From the NCBI GenBank assembly GCA_949987705.1, contig OX465281.1:257830542-257894541 (forward strand): 64,000 nt of DNA, in the 5' to 3' direction. This stretch comes from Thereva unica (taxonomy: Eukaryota > Arthropoda > Insecta > Diptera > Therevidae). Both the position numbers and the translations under genes were made by a program. A model generated the notes under the pieces. That model was not told the origin of the DNA. It saw nothing but the letters and a program-made list of their open reading frames with translations, and did no database searches. Numbering within the stretch: the stretch's first letter is position 1; each line of letters starts with the position of its first letter. Of the stretch, positions 51,215-63,642 are shown piece by piece.

Positions 51215-51435
51215 TTGGCCCCTGTGCAGAAAATCGAGTCGTCATGACACGACAAGTAGTTTGAGTTGAAGAAAGTAACGTTTCAGTCGAATTACGACGA
51301 CTTTCAGCATAGCGGCCTAGAGTGGAAGTGATAAGTTGAGTTTAGACCCCTATACCGAAAGTCGCGATTCAACTGAAAAGTCAGTTTCTTCAACTTAAAC
51401 GAGTAGTCGTGATGAGACTCGATTAGTCGAACAGC
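51215..51435. repeat. Large inverted repeat (fold-back), arms about 80 bp
   Basis: Left arm 51232-51314 and right arm 51347-51425 are imperfect reverse complements: ATCGAGTC, then a GTTTGAGTTGAAGAAA / GTTTAAGTTGAAGAAA block, TTTCAGTCGAAT / TTTCAGTTGAAT and CGACTTTC. Spacer about 32 bp. No coding capacity. Confidence 0.75.
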
Positions 51436-54400
51436 AGGGTGATGTGTGTAGTAGCACCTGTAAGGGTAATGACGTTTTGAGTCCAGACCGACACGGCGTT
51501 ACTACGGCCAGGCATCATCAAAGTAACCCCTGAAGCAGTGCTGATCAGTGTCGAAACAATGAGACAGACCGATCAGCGACAGAGCGATGGCTTCGACAAA
51601 TATCGCTACCTAATGCACTGGCTACATAAGAACCTTCTGCTTATCGGTTCTGTGGATCTCTTACCCAGTCTACAAATCACGTTCCTATCTTATTATAGAT
51701 CGGCTATCTAGCTGCTATCTCTCATGAGGGTGCAAAAAAGACAATAATCTCAACGCAAGTTTTGCAGGTCGCGACAATTTGCATCGTATCACATGCAGTT
51801 TGAGCATTCAAGATTATGATTATAAGGAGGGTAATACTGCCGTGGGTACCTGTACCCTCTTTATACTGCTGAGGTAGCTTTGTCAAGCTCTAATCAAATG
51901 GAAGTAGGGTATACAGGAAGAAAAGAAAAAAAAACATCATTCGCTACATATCACAAAAACGCGACGTGCCAAATTTGGTAGATACACCTACCAATCGAAA
52001 TTCTAGACGTTCGTCTTGATTACAGTTTTGAATGGTCGTAGCATATAGGATAAATTTGAACCAATTCAATAAAAATTTGCGATCTGGCATGGAATTTGAG
52101 ACGCCGCACTTATTTTCATTAGAATCGATTAGAACTCAACGCTCCAAAAATATAGCACTACCTTGTCTCCACGAATACCACACATATCCGTGAAGGCACG
52201 GCACCGATGCTTTCCGTATCAGTGCACGGATATGCATGGATCGACCTTAAGAGAAAATCTACTGTTCAATCATCCATTTTAGCCTTCTATCGCTTTCGTC
52301 GTAATCGTTTTGGTTCGACAAGTGACAGCTGCTTTTGGCAAATGAAATATCACAGAATCGCTTTGACAGCAGTACACAGACACCGGGAGTGGAGATCTGG
52401 GCCGAAGATTTCCCCTCTTTTTCATGCCCGAGAAAGTAAGAAAAAGCAAATTTGGAAGTTATTTACGCCCGCAGGATCCCGTGTGTAGTTAACATACAGT
52501 ACCTGTATTCTGTAATATCACAAAGTAGACTTACTGTCCCAGTCCCGTGAGAAAGGGAAAAATTCAAGCGTTTACTCTGTGAGGAACCTCATTACTTACA
52601 TGAAGTGATACAACTTGATACTGTGTCAGCCTCCAATCCCCAATGATTACAGTAGGCATGGAGACTATACAAGGAGTATAAACTCCGTGTCAATTTTCGA
52701 ATGGCTAATGAGGACGCTGCAGTCAAATGTACCCCAAAAAATACGGCCGATTATATTCATCCGGCTCATGGCCAAGTTCCTTAACTACTAAGATATTTTA
52801 TGTTTACGCCTAATTTGGAAAACGAGTTTCTAAATTCGTTTTATATCAACGTCATTATTCGTATTTAATCAATTTTTGGGTTTTCCAATGAATTTTTATT
52901 TATTTCCAGTTTGATTTTGATCAAATCGTCGTAATGGGTCAAATCCAGCTAACGTCATGTGCCCCACATTCGAACAAAGGTGACATCTGTGGCCAAAAAT
53001 GAACTAGTATTTTAGTTTCTTCTACCCATCCATTTCCAGTAATTTTACCCATAAGAAAAGAAGAAAAAAGAAGACTCCTTGTATGTTGTTTCCATGACCG
53101 TAGGTATGTCACACTGGTTCACACAAGTAAAATCATTAATTAATGACATCATTAGCAGTGTCCTGTATACTGGGTTATATTTTGAACACAGCCCTAAAAG
53201 CTGAATTACAATGAACGGATTGGAACGCAACAGACTCGAATTGAACTGTCAAGTGGTTTTCTTAACATGCGTTTTCCACATAGATATAATATGAATACCT
53301 AGATGGAAAGTAATTGAGTCGCTTAAGGCAAGGGGGTTTCGTGTCCGCCATTTTGGTAGGCTCCACTTTCTACTCTTCTGCTTGAGCTTCGGTTTTTATT
53401 TTAATAATTTGTTTTTTCTTGTTCTCATTTTTTTTCTAAAAGTTTTATCAGGTTTTATTCACTAAATTTCAATTATATGACCATTTGGACCCCACCAAGA
53501 TGGCCACCAAGGCATTATCCTTCCGTCTCTCGCTTGATGTCTAAGATCGCACTTTACACTCCATCTTTAGCATTTATTTACCTTCACCACAACGATTACA
53601 ATGAACGGATACAAACGGATTCAACCGCACAGATCCATTTTCGTTAGTTTCGAACTTGCTCAATCGGGTTGTCAAAAATTTTGTAAACGAAAATTCAAAA
53701 AACATTCGAATTCCTCAAGCGAAAATTTTTTAATTACTTATTTATTGTTAGTTGTAAAATAAATGAGTTATGTCAGTGTTAATAAAGTATTTTATATCTT
53801 TTACACCACTTTCGTCTTCCCATTCTGCAAACATTTTGACGTTTAAACGCGAACAGATCGGTTCACTTTAATGAGTGCAGTTTCCTATCCGTTCCGGTGC
53901 GTTCTTTTGATGACTGCTCCAGTTCAACTTTAAGCAAAAAAAAATCAGCATTTACGTTCCTTGAGATGTTTTGACAGATCGTTTCTGCTCCCATTTGCCT
54001 TGCTTGCTCTGCGTTTTTTGAGTCTGCTCGGAGTTGAGAATTCTCATTTTTCTGCTCCACCAAATTTGTAGGAGCAGGCAGAGCAGCCAAATTCTTCTTC
54101 TTCTTTTGATAATTGTCAAATTGAAAGCAGGGAAAATAGGAAAATTAATTTATGAATGATTTATTCGGAAAATACTTGGAAATATTAAAAAATACACATT
54201 AATTTTTACAAAAATAACATTTCGATGCTATTCAATTGTTTTTATTGGTATATATTTCTTTTTCTAAAATTGACATTCGTATCTAACCTCTAAAAACAGA
54301 ATTCGGAGGAGAATTTAGCAGAAAGGTGTTTTTAAGCTTTGCTATTATCTGATTTTTTCTCTGACACCAATTTGACAGCCGCTCCCAATTGAGCCGCTCT

Positions 54401-54470
54401 GCTCTGAACTTTTTAAGCAGTTATCGAACATATATTGTAATTGAGGTTCTGAGAACTACCTAGTTTTTTA

Positions 54471-54916
54471 AGCTATGTATGCTGTTCCTAAGTACGGCGG
54501 TCAAGAAAATGTTCCCCATATAAAGTGTATGTAAAAAACGCCTAAGTAATCGGTCAAGAAATGCTATAGGAATTTTTGCTCAAGAAATTTCTGTACCTAG
54601 TACGCTGTTCGCTCAAGAAAAATGCTAGTACTATTCTGACACATAGATGGATCCTTTTCCTAAGGCGGTTAAGAAAAAATTGGAAAGACCATTTTTTCTT
54701 GACCGAAATTGACATTACGAGATTGAACGGAAAGTAGATTTGGCGTTTTCACTAACGTGATTATTATTTGAAGTGATGTCCCGCAATGATGTCAAATGTC
54801 AATTTTGAACACAGAAAAAAATTATCGCATTACTTGTCGAAATTTTCTGTACCGGGGTCAAGAAATAATAAGAGCATTTTTTTTGACCGCCATACTTAGG
54901 AACAGCATACATAGCT
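54471..54916. mobile_element. 446-bp MITE with about 40-bp TIRs and TTA target duplication
   Basis: The left end AGCTATGTATGCTGTTCCTA then AGTACGGCGGTCAAGAAAATG pairs with the right end (reverse complement AGCTATGTATGCTGTTCCTA then AGTATGGCGGTCAAAAAAAATG), with few mismatches over about 41 bp. TTA flanks both sides (54468-54470, 54917-54919), as in PIF/Harbinger-type insertions, though the superfamily is not proven. The word CCTAAGTAnnCGGTCAAGAAA is iterated in diverged form at about 54488, 54541, 54596 and 54659, with inverted TTTCTTGACCG at about 54694. No open frame. Confidence 0.88.
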
Positions 54917-57049
54917 TTACTTGTTAAATGTCATTGAAATGACAGTTCTATGTGACAGTTAAAAAAATGGCGCGAAATTTAAAATGACACTTCTTAAGGA
55001 GATAAATTAGGAAAAGAATTGTGAGATGTTACTTTTTCTTTGCTCACTTGTCAAAGACCAGGAATTTACAATTTTAAAATGGTTGTTATTGCAAGAATTT
55101 ATATATCTTATTTAAACGGCATACAAAAGATAGTCACGTAATTCTTTTTATGAGATTACCTATGGAGTATTTTTTAAAAACATAAAAGCATTGCCAACTT
55201 CGGAAGAGGCGCTACAATTCTTTTGATCCTGTATGTCATGACGTAAACAAATCCTCAAATAATTTATAATTACGATACAATTCAATGGTTTCGTCCTCCC
55301 ATAAATATAGGCAATGTTTACATATGTATTTTATAAATATGCCGCCATATCAAAGGAACATCGACGACTCATTCTCCTACTTAAAAAGCAATTATTTCCG
55401 ACTTAAAACATGTTCTCCATAAAGAAAGAATTATGTGCTCCTTCAAAAAAAAAAAACAAAAATCATCTCAGGTAATATTAATATTAAAAATGCATTTCGT
55501 CCTAAATTAAAAATGATTTTCTCGAGCGCGCGTTTGTAAAAGTAAAAACAAATTTCTCCCCTTATCCCAAAAAAGGAACTAACTCGCATATCGTGTTGTG
55601 GCACACACTCTCATGCCCAGAACCATCCACTACATATAGTATATCTGCCTGCGATAACCGGCATAGGGGCATTCGACTGTATATTAATATGCTGCTGCTT
55701 TTGCCTGAGAACGCTCGTCCCTGTCCCTTGTAATATCCTCATTCCCGACTATACTAAACTGGGAACCCATCCTGTGAATATTGTATATATGTATGCATGG
55801 ACCTTGTTCGATGGTAGGTAGACCGAGGGTATACGGTGCATGGGGATGCGTATATGCCATACTACTTTGTACGAATTCAGGAATGTTTTTCTGTCTTCTT
55901 TTCAATGTTGTTTTTTTTCGCTGTGTCGTTTCTAATCTTCTTTTAGTTCCAGTCATTCATGAGGATTCCGAGAGCATGAATTCAAGTAAGAACGTTTTTT
56001 TAAGTATGCGGATTATAGTCGTTAAAAAAGCATGTCGAGCGAAATGCCCGATATAGCAGATATCCAACTGTAAAGAAATTTAAAGCATGCTGGGGAAAAG
56101 GTAAATTAAAAAAAAAAAAAAAACAAGAAAAAACATCAAGAAATTCGGGAAAGGATAGTGTGGAACCAGGAATGACTAAGCTCTAGACCTGTGGACATAA
56201 ATCTTGGATCTAGCATGCATGCATTATAAGTGACTAAACATGCCTAGAATGAGAGAGACTGTTAAAATGAAAAAAAAAAAAAAAAAAAAACGCTATTGGT
56301 TTTTTTTTCTAAAAGCATGTGTACCAATCGTTTTGCCATACCATATAAAATAATGTTAAAAATCCTAAAAGCTCGACATGTATATAATCCTTTTTCAGAT
56401 GAATGCTGCAGCTGCGATCGTAACCTAATAATCCACAATAATGAGAGAGAGGGGATGAAAATTCACACAATTATTAATTTCTTCACTACATCTCCTTTTT
56501 TGGATTTTATTTTTCTGATTATTTTCTTTCTTTCCAAAAACTTCACTAAAACACCACTACACTCTCACCACTTTCAAATTTAACGCAATTAGCTGGCTTA
56601 TATATGAATAGGGGATGAGACTTTATATGGAAAAAGGGACAAAACCGGACCCTTTTACATAGAAGATAATACCGAACCGGCTATTTACTTTATATGGTGT
56701 GTATATATAAGGTACCGAGGTATATTGTTGAAGAGAAGAATATATATTGTTTTTTTCAGAAGGGTCGACCGTATTTTTTGTACAACTTCCGGAGGGTAAA
56801 AAAATTTTGTTTTATCTTTTTTTTGGTATTTTCCCAAAAGTTTTTCTTGTTAATTTCGGAATGATGTTAATTGGATTGGTTCGTAGAAAATAAAACAGCT
56901 TGTTTTTTTTAATTAATTTTGTTTAAAATAATTTTTATATTTCACTTTGATAACTTAGTTATAATTTTTTAATCACTTCAATTTCACTAAAAAATATTAT
57001 TTAACGTTTTTTTTTATTTTCAATTTGAATTTTAATTAAAAAACAAAAA

Positions 57050-58100
57050 TCTCTCCAATAATAATCCAAGAGTTAAGAGTAAAGTCCCCCGCGCAGACCC
57101 GACTGTATACACTCGCATGTGCAAAAAACTGTCCCAAGCGAGATCACGTCGAAATCGATTTGAAAATCGTATGCTCCGCTTATACACGATCGCTTACAGC
57201 GCCGTATGCTTCTTCAACACAACACACCACATCTATCCATCTATCTCGCTTGTACAACAAATTCCCTCATATTCTCCATTTCATAATCGTTCGTTGATCT
57301 TTCTTCAAAAAATGCCACTTTTATTATTTATATACACACAAAATATATATATAAAACGCGATCTAGTACATAAGAATCGCACTCAACCGCTCAACTCAAT
57401 ATACTATGTATCCGAAGTGCTGCGCGTTTATCCGCACCACACAAAGTAAATAACACGATAAGAAGAAGAAGAACGACGGCGGCGAGAAGCTCTATTAAAG
57501 TTGACTGTTCAGAAAGGAACGCAGCTTTCTACACAAGATCGTTTTTGTTCGTCTGTCCCTGTCTATCCAACCGACGGCAAAGCACGAGTGAAGAGTCGAG
57601 TACGAGAGAAAAACTGGCGTTCACTTTTTTTTTGTTTTTATTACGATTCTGAAAATTATTTAATTTTTTTTTGAAATAAATAATTTAAAAATTTTATTTA
57701 GCGACAAAAATCGAATAACGGTTTTATTTATACTTGAGAAAGAATCCGCTTTTCTCTCAATATATTTTCCCCAAAAAAAAATCAACAACATGAACGGCGA
57801 CGCCCGAACGACTCCGCTGTTTGCCTGTAACTGAAGAAAATTCAGAAGAAACCGAAGTGGGAACTGAATTTCCAGCAGCGAAACCCCAGCACGAAATGAT
57901 CGAAACAAGCGATAATCTACGAACACTCGACAAAAGGGAACCGAGAATAATAACGTTTCCCCTCTCTCTGTCTATTTACTCACTCCAAACATCAAGCATA
58001 TCGCTTTTCATATTATTTACTCTACACCAGTAAATAACCGCCGGCTTTCACAACCAGGTGAATGGGATAATGAAGGATTTCACCGACAGCGGGCAGCGCG
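57050..58100 (-). promoter_or_regulatory. Possible Psc 5' UTR/promoter region (speculative)
   Basis: An upstream noncoding exon must exist because the first recognised exon starts at a splice acceptor. On the minus strand this tract is non-repetitive, with A/T-rich blocks, TATAAATA (about 57734-57727), and UTR-like sequence without long frames. No unique TATA/Inr pair or strong donor can be singled out. A strong donor-like word CAAGTAAGTAT also occurs at about 62305-62295, so the first exon could lie further out or beyond the window. Confidence 0.2.
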
Positions 58101-59120
58101 GGGCCCGGGCAACGGCATATGTTACCGTCTTCGATGGAAAAATTGTGTATATAACAGCTGGCAAGGTTCGCTCCGCTATGTACAAGAATCCCAGTACATA
58201 GCAACAAGCCAACTGGCACTCTTTTCTTATCGCTTATTCATTCTTTCTGCCTTGCATGTCGGCTTTTCTCGGCAGCGCAGCGCAGCGTGGGGAATATGTT
58301 TCTGGCGAAGTATATAACGCCAGCGCCCCCAACGGTCTGACCAAGCGCATTACATAAAGCTTATCTTTTTATTGCCAGACCATGTTTATGTCGGCCTTAA
58401 TTATCTTCTTCTTTTTTTCGCCTGCCGTTCGCTCGCTCCAGCTCTCCGCGCGTTTTTCTTTTGTTATCATCGTCGGTTCTCGGCGAGGAAAAAACCCTGG
58501 AAATAAGAACAACTGAAAAAGCAGCCGCGATTGGAATTGTGAATTGTAGTTTATTTCTTTTCAATTTCCCCACGTGCAGAAACAGCGAAAGGCTCGCGGC
58601 CACGGGGGGCACATAATTCCGTGCGAGCTTTTACGGCCGTTATTTGTATTTCCATTGGGCTGGCGGCCGAATGCTGCGAATGGTAGGTTGCAGCAGAAGT
58701 TTTCGGGAGCTTTATATGTATTTACATTTTTATTATGCTTCTTCTTCTTTCTTTGGTGTGTGGCTGCGTCATCGGTCGATTTTTTTTTGTTGTTCTCGAA
58801 AGCTTCTCTCTGCTTTTCTCACGCAAACAGATGCGTGTGGAGTGGGGGTAGATAAGTCTTCACAAGCTTAAAGTTGTGTTCAAAGCGCCTTGAAATTGAT
58901 ATAAATTGATGGCGAGTGCAGTTTTGTTGTTGTTTTAAGAGGCTCGTTGTGCCGGAATGTGGGTTAAGTGATTCAAACTGCTCTAAAGGAGGGTTTAAGT
59001 TGAAAATTTCACAGTTGTTGTTTTTGGTCACATTTTTTGTGTTTAAGACTTGGACAGTATCTATCTAACAACCAAATCCAAATGCAGGGTAATATTCCCA
59101 TGCCCTTGGAAATAGATTAA
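58100..59120. other. No recognisable gene
   Basis: Short, overlapping open frames on both strands only. A locally GC-richer block lies at 58560-58680. Confidence 0.5.
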
Positions 59121-59124
59121 ACTC

Positions 59125-59215
59125 CGAGAAATTCAACGCGTTCTAAAGGAACTGCCACAACCAACCCGCGATATTTTTATTCCACTTACTCCCAACCTGC
59201 TGGAGCTGCTATAAG
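59125..59215 (-). repeat. tRNA-derived SINE body fragment, copy 3
   Basis: TAAAGGAACTGCCACAACCA then CCCGCGATATTTTTATTCCA (59141-59181) matches the body of copy 1 near 29.1 kb. A tRNA-like head on the same strand lies at 60622-60700, about 1.4 kb away, with a LINE fragment between. Confidence 0.6.
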
Positions 59216-59394
59216 TCGAAACTGAATAGATACAAAATGGCAATAAGCAAGACCAAACGTACCTCGCGGGCTAACTTTTGCAGCAATATAGTCCACGTCG
59301 GAAGCCTCAAGGCTTCGTAAAATATTAACTAAAGCGCAAAGTTATTTATGAAAAGAAATCGGCTCAAGCACAGAATCCCTGACACTACTTATGG

Positions 59395-60290
59395 ACACCC
59401 ACTTCCCGAGTAGTACTACGGTTGAGACAGCTATCACGATAAATCCTTCAGCCTTACTTAAATTTATCATAAACAGAACAAGAATTAAATGGGCTGTAAA
59501 CACCTTCCAGCCCTATAAATCACAATGCCCTGACGGTTTGGACGCTCCCTTTTTTACATCGGGAGGAAAAACCTCCCACGCAACACCCAAAGACTTCAGG
59601 CCAATCAACTTATCATCATTTCTATTAAAGACTCTAGAAAGGCTAATTAAAATATACCATACTAACCTTGGAACGCTCTGGCGCGCAACGCGCCTATACA
59701 AAGGGAAAATCTACCAATACTGCTCTTCACTCATTAGTGTCAACCATTGAAAAATCCGTCGAATTCAAGGAGTATACATTAGTAGCATTTCTTAACATAG
59801 AGAGAGCGTTTAACAACGTACCCCCGAATGCCATTATCCGGCCTTAACAGAACAGGGGATCGAGACATCGCTGGTGTACCTCATCCACCAAATGATTACT
59901 GGGGATGGTGAGCTCGATCCTAGGGGACAGTTTGATCCGAAGGGCCGTAAATAGAGGCACCTCGTAAGGAGGAGTACTTGCCCCGCTCCTATGGGTTCTA
60001 ACTATGAATCAGCTGTTGCGACGCATGGAGGCAGAGGGGCATCAGGTCCTGGTGTACGCCGATGACGTTGGTATCATCATTACAGGAAAATTTCCTAAAG
60101 TTGTCTATGATCACATGGAGGCGGCGTTACAAACCCTCTCGAGCTGGACTACCACCCGCGGATTCAGCATTAACCTAGTCAAAACGGTACAAAAATTCAT
60201 TGAGAAAAAATGGGGCTTCTCCCCTAACATAGTACGATGGATCCACACAGCGGTCGACGGCCCAATACTCTGTGCGGGGTCTTAGTATGG
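59395..60290 (+). mobile_element. LINE reverse transcriptase remains
   Basis: Forward frames: IKWAVNTFQPYKSQCPDGLD (about 59485-59545), FRPINLSSFLLKTLERLIK (59597-59655), then after shifts RRMEAEGHQVLVYADDVGII (60020-60080) with the catalytic YADD, and HMEAALQTLSSWTTTRGFSI (60112-60172). I/R1-like RT. Many frameshifts, inactive. Confidence 0.8.
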
Positions 60291-60621
60291 TGGCTAACCG
60301 TAAGTAAGTGGACCGTGCTAAACAAACTATAAGTACTAAGATATGCGGAGTTGTGCATAACAAAAGCACTTCGCTCCATACCTACAGATACCCTATGTTA
60401 TACTTCCCCCGTTGAATCTTGTAGCAAGGGAAAGCGCAACCCTTAGAATAAAAAAATGAGGTTTTTGCCGGAATCAGGGGACGACACAAGAAGGTGCTGA
60501 ACTCTGTTACCATCCCCACAAAAACACTCTTCTGCATACCCGATATTACTTTCACGAGGAACTACGGAGTAAAAAAACCCTTCACGTTATGATTGGAGAA
60601 ATATACCACACAGTTTTCACG

Positions 60622-60700
60622 TGGTCCTACCAGGATTCCAACCCAAGATCTTTAGGATGGTAGCCAAGCGCTGTTCTCCCTAGACTACCGAGGCCCCGAG
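60622..60700 (-). repeat. tRNA-derived SINE head, copy 3
   Basis: Minus strand: GGGGCCTCGGTAGTCTAGGG (A box TAGTCTAGGGA), then GGCTACCATCC and a B box decayed to GGTTGGAATCC. Same 5' start as copy 1 (GGGGCCTCGATAGTCTAGGG). Confidence 0.7.
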
Positions 60701-60719
60701 AGTCAGAAGCTATGTACCC

Positions 60720-60970
60720 CCACTATGCCTATTTGTATTTTACAATCACACCTCGACTCATTGCAAATTGGATATTTTACTGCCCCGAAAGAAGTAAGAG
60801 AGCAGAATCACACAACCCTGTCCCAGTTATCTCGGTACACGCTCACACTCTACTGGTAGTACACTATCTTTGAACCGGGATATTTAAAAAAATTTAGGCC
60901 TCAGTACAATTTGTCATCGTGTAAGGGACAAATGTACTGCCTCATGAAAACCCGACTCAACTCTATCTCT
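60720..60970 (+). repeat. Dispersed repeat family E, copy 4
   Basis: TTGTATTTTACAATCACACC, TTTGAACCGGGATATTT, then TAGGCCTCAGTACAATTTGT and GTAAGGGACAAATGTACTGC (60894-60940). Order as in copy 1. Confidence 0.7.
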
Positions 60971-61789
60971 TACCGCCCTGACCGACCTTTTAACAAATCA
61001 GAATGGAGTCATCGGATCACCCTCTACCCCTTCCACCTCTCCTCCGGCAATCGACAGTCCCCTAATCTACACATCCACCAGCTCTCTTTCTTTCCCGGGA
61101 TCTCCTCATTTTAGTAAGGGAGGTTACCGCTTCAACTGACCTTGCGTCCTGGTGCGCTTTCCAATCCTCAACGAATGCTTAAAATTTTGCTTTAATTGGT
61201 TTGTCCTTCTCCGAGATGGTACCGGTGACCTCATTCTCTGCAATTCTGACGAAAAATAAGAGGGCGTGATTGTTCATTCTCTTTCAGGTGGACGCTCGTG
61301 ATGTTTGTTTCTCAGATCTGCCATTGTCCCTGTGTTGCCAGGTTATGTTGCCTGACTTTGGAGTACTGTGGTTGGTACTCGCAAAGCCAGAGCTAGCGAT
61401 TTGTCCACTTGGAGAAAGCTGAAAACCTCCCGAGGGGGGGGGGGAGAAGTTCGTAGTCCTTGTACGTTGCTGTGGCGGATCGTCTGTGCATCTAGTTGTT
61501 TTGGTTTCATTATTTTTGTTTATGTTGTTCCACCAATAAAGCCGGAAATGAAGTCCGCCTTGGCAGAGTGGCATACCAGATTAACTAACGGCTGAACCAT
61601 TTTTTAAAAAGTATGGCCCGATTACACACCTGCATTAAACTGTCATTCCTTGTGGCTAGAGAGGTTGTTCTTCTATTCTTCTTGATAGAAAGGTTTTGCT
61701 TGACGCTTCATATGCAACATGCTAATAATGATAATCGATGGATATGTGTAGAGCATCAACAAGCATATAACCTGACCTAAGAAGTGTGG

Positions 61790-61935
61790 CTGTTCTTCTT
61801 CTTTGACGGCTCTACAACCGGGATCTAATCCTGGTCTCTCGCAACTGTTCTTCTCTCCAGCGGTCCCGATTCTGAGCTGATGTTATCCAGTTTGGCATCC
61901 TTAAGCTCTGGGTGTCTTGGTCCACGGCATCTTTC
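61790..61935 (-). mobile_element. LINE 3' end remnant
   Basis: Minus strand reads PNWITSAQNRDRWREEQL (about 61895-61840), a degraded form of the RNW..ARDRQTWR terminus seen at 4.3 and 17.75 kb. Only the last part of the ORF is visible. Confidence 0.45.
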
Positions 61936-61939
61936 TAGG

Positions 61940-63480
61940 GTAGGTTAAGCCTTCCCCGCTGTTGCACTCCATTGAATAAAAGGCTAAAGTTAAAAATTCC
62001 ACTTGCTCTATAAGGATACTGCGCAGATAGTTTCTATATTTCAATATTCAATATTCTAAAATGAAAACACGGCACTAGCCTGCTTAATTGTTTCACACTC
62101 TTACAAATAATAAGCTATTAAACAACTGGAAATATAACTTTCCTTTATTTTCCGCAACCATGGAAATTGACGCTGCAGTTACTTCCAAATGTATACCATG
62201 CCACAGATGCAGATTTTGAAATCAAGATACTAGTGTTGTAAACTCGTTTAAAGGCGGTTTTTGAATACAGACACATAATTTACTTACATACATACTTACT
62301 TGCCCTGTAAACGATACTACCAGTCTGTCAGAGGCTTGAGTTGGTTAATATGAAACTTTACCTGTTCAATTAAGCAGACAAGGTGCTTCTCTCCTCTCAC
62401 AAAACAAACCCGGGTTTCAAGAAAAAAAATCACGAAAAGGGTATTTACATCGGCTTGACTCATCCCTCATACGTGTTCAAACATACTAAAAAAATCCTCC
62501 GCCCTCCACTCTTTGGCACAATAAACTTGCGTTGAAGTTGCTTAGAAGCTTTTATCTCATTCTATCTGTTCTGAATAAAAGCTCCCCCTGTGCTTCTGGG
62601 AAATATGTATCTTCACGCTCTGTCAAATTAATCCGAGTTTCCTTATGTCAAGGCTTGGCTATGTATATACAGAAAGCTCAATCGTGATTGAAATACAACT
62701 CCTCACATGACTCTTGGCAGCGCTCTTTTCCTCTGCTGCGCCCTTCGTGCTGTGATATGATACGTTTGCTGCCTTATTATGTATTCCACGTTTGATTACA
62801 TTACAGGAACATCGGTGTGCATATAACTAGGTCTCTCCCTCACCCTTGTTCCACACACAGCAATGTCGCTCTTTCTAGCTGTAGCTCTGGGTTGTTTCCA
62901 GAACAAGACCATCTCGACCCACGTCAGAAAAGCGTGAAAAATTGTTTTCATTTCGCATTTTGAATCGTTTTTCGTCAAAGAAAATGGGAACTGAGAGAGA
63001 TGGCGATAAATAAATGAAAAGGAAAAATTCAAAAGGACTGTGGTTGGCATTATTGGAAATGTTCGTTGCGTTTCTTCGTGCTGTGATGGTGTTGTTGTTG
63101 TGTAGAGAGGCTTTTGAAAAAGGGAAACTCCATGGACTTGTAGTTGAGCGATTAAAGTTGTTCGGATTTTCTTTTGGAAGGTTGATGACCTAATCCAGCA
63201 ATGGGCATTTTGCCATACAGAAATCCAAGAAAAATGCCTTTTTGTATTAGAAAATTGTCTTTTACTTATTTAGGAAAATCAACGATGAAAGTAAATAATT
63301 CCTAATGTAAGTAATACACCGGACCGAGTATAGCGGAGAGGTGACCTGTGCAAGTTTCTCGGTAGCGTGTATGGGGACGATCCGATGTACCGGAACAGTC
63401 TTTAGTTCGTTTTGCAATATCATTGAGTGAAGAGGACGTTTCGAGCAACGACGACCTAGACAGAAACTAGAACACGACTA
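61940..63480. other. No recognisable gene or element
   Basis: Unrecognised sequence with no long open frame. The minus-strand word CAAGTAAGTAT at about 62300 resembles a splice donor (see the possible 5' UTR entry). Confidence 0.5.
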
Positions 63481-63487
63481 GTGCGAT

Positions 63488-63642
63488 CTGCGCAGGCGAC
63501 CGTCAGGCACAGGTACCCCGTACGGTGTCACGAAAGAAAAGATTTTCGAACTTGCTCCGGTCGCCTGCGCAGGTTCTAAAAACTGCACTTAGATCCGGGA
63601 CCGCTCCGGTCTACCTGCCAGGCATAAATGAACAGGTAGACC
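63488..63642. repeat. Two adjacent inverted repeats with related cores
   Basis: CTGCGCAGGCGACCG (63488-63502) is perfectly inverted at 63558-63572, and GGTCTACCTG (63608-63617) at 63633-63642. CTCCGGTC precedes the inner arm of both (63555 and 63604), so the two hairpins may be related copies. Function unknown. Confidence 0.7.

Larger units (their letters stand above)
49315..57050. other. Region upstream of the first Psc coding exon
   Basis: Apart from the inverted repeat at 51.2-51.4 kb and the MITE at 54.47-54.92 kb I recognise nothing. A 75-codon minus-strand frame at 53863-54090 is Gln/Glu-rich but has no identifiable domain. The tract contains A-runs at 56107-56125 and 56270-56290, possibly old retroelement tails. 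Confidence 0.6.

Noticed and set aside
53863..54090. 75-codon Gln/Glu-rich minus-strand frame as a small gene
   Set aside because: No domain, no splice or promoter support; upstream DNA contains other repeat-like words.
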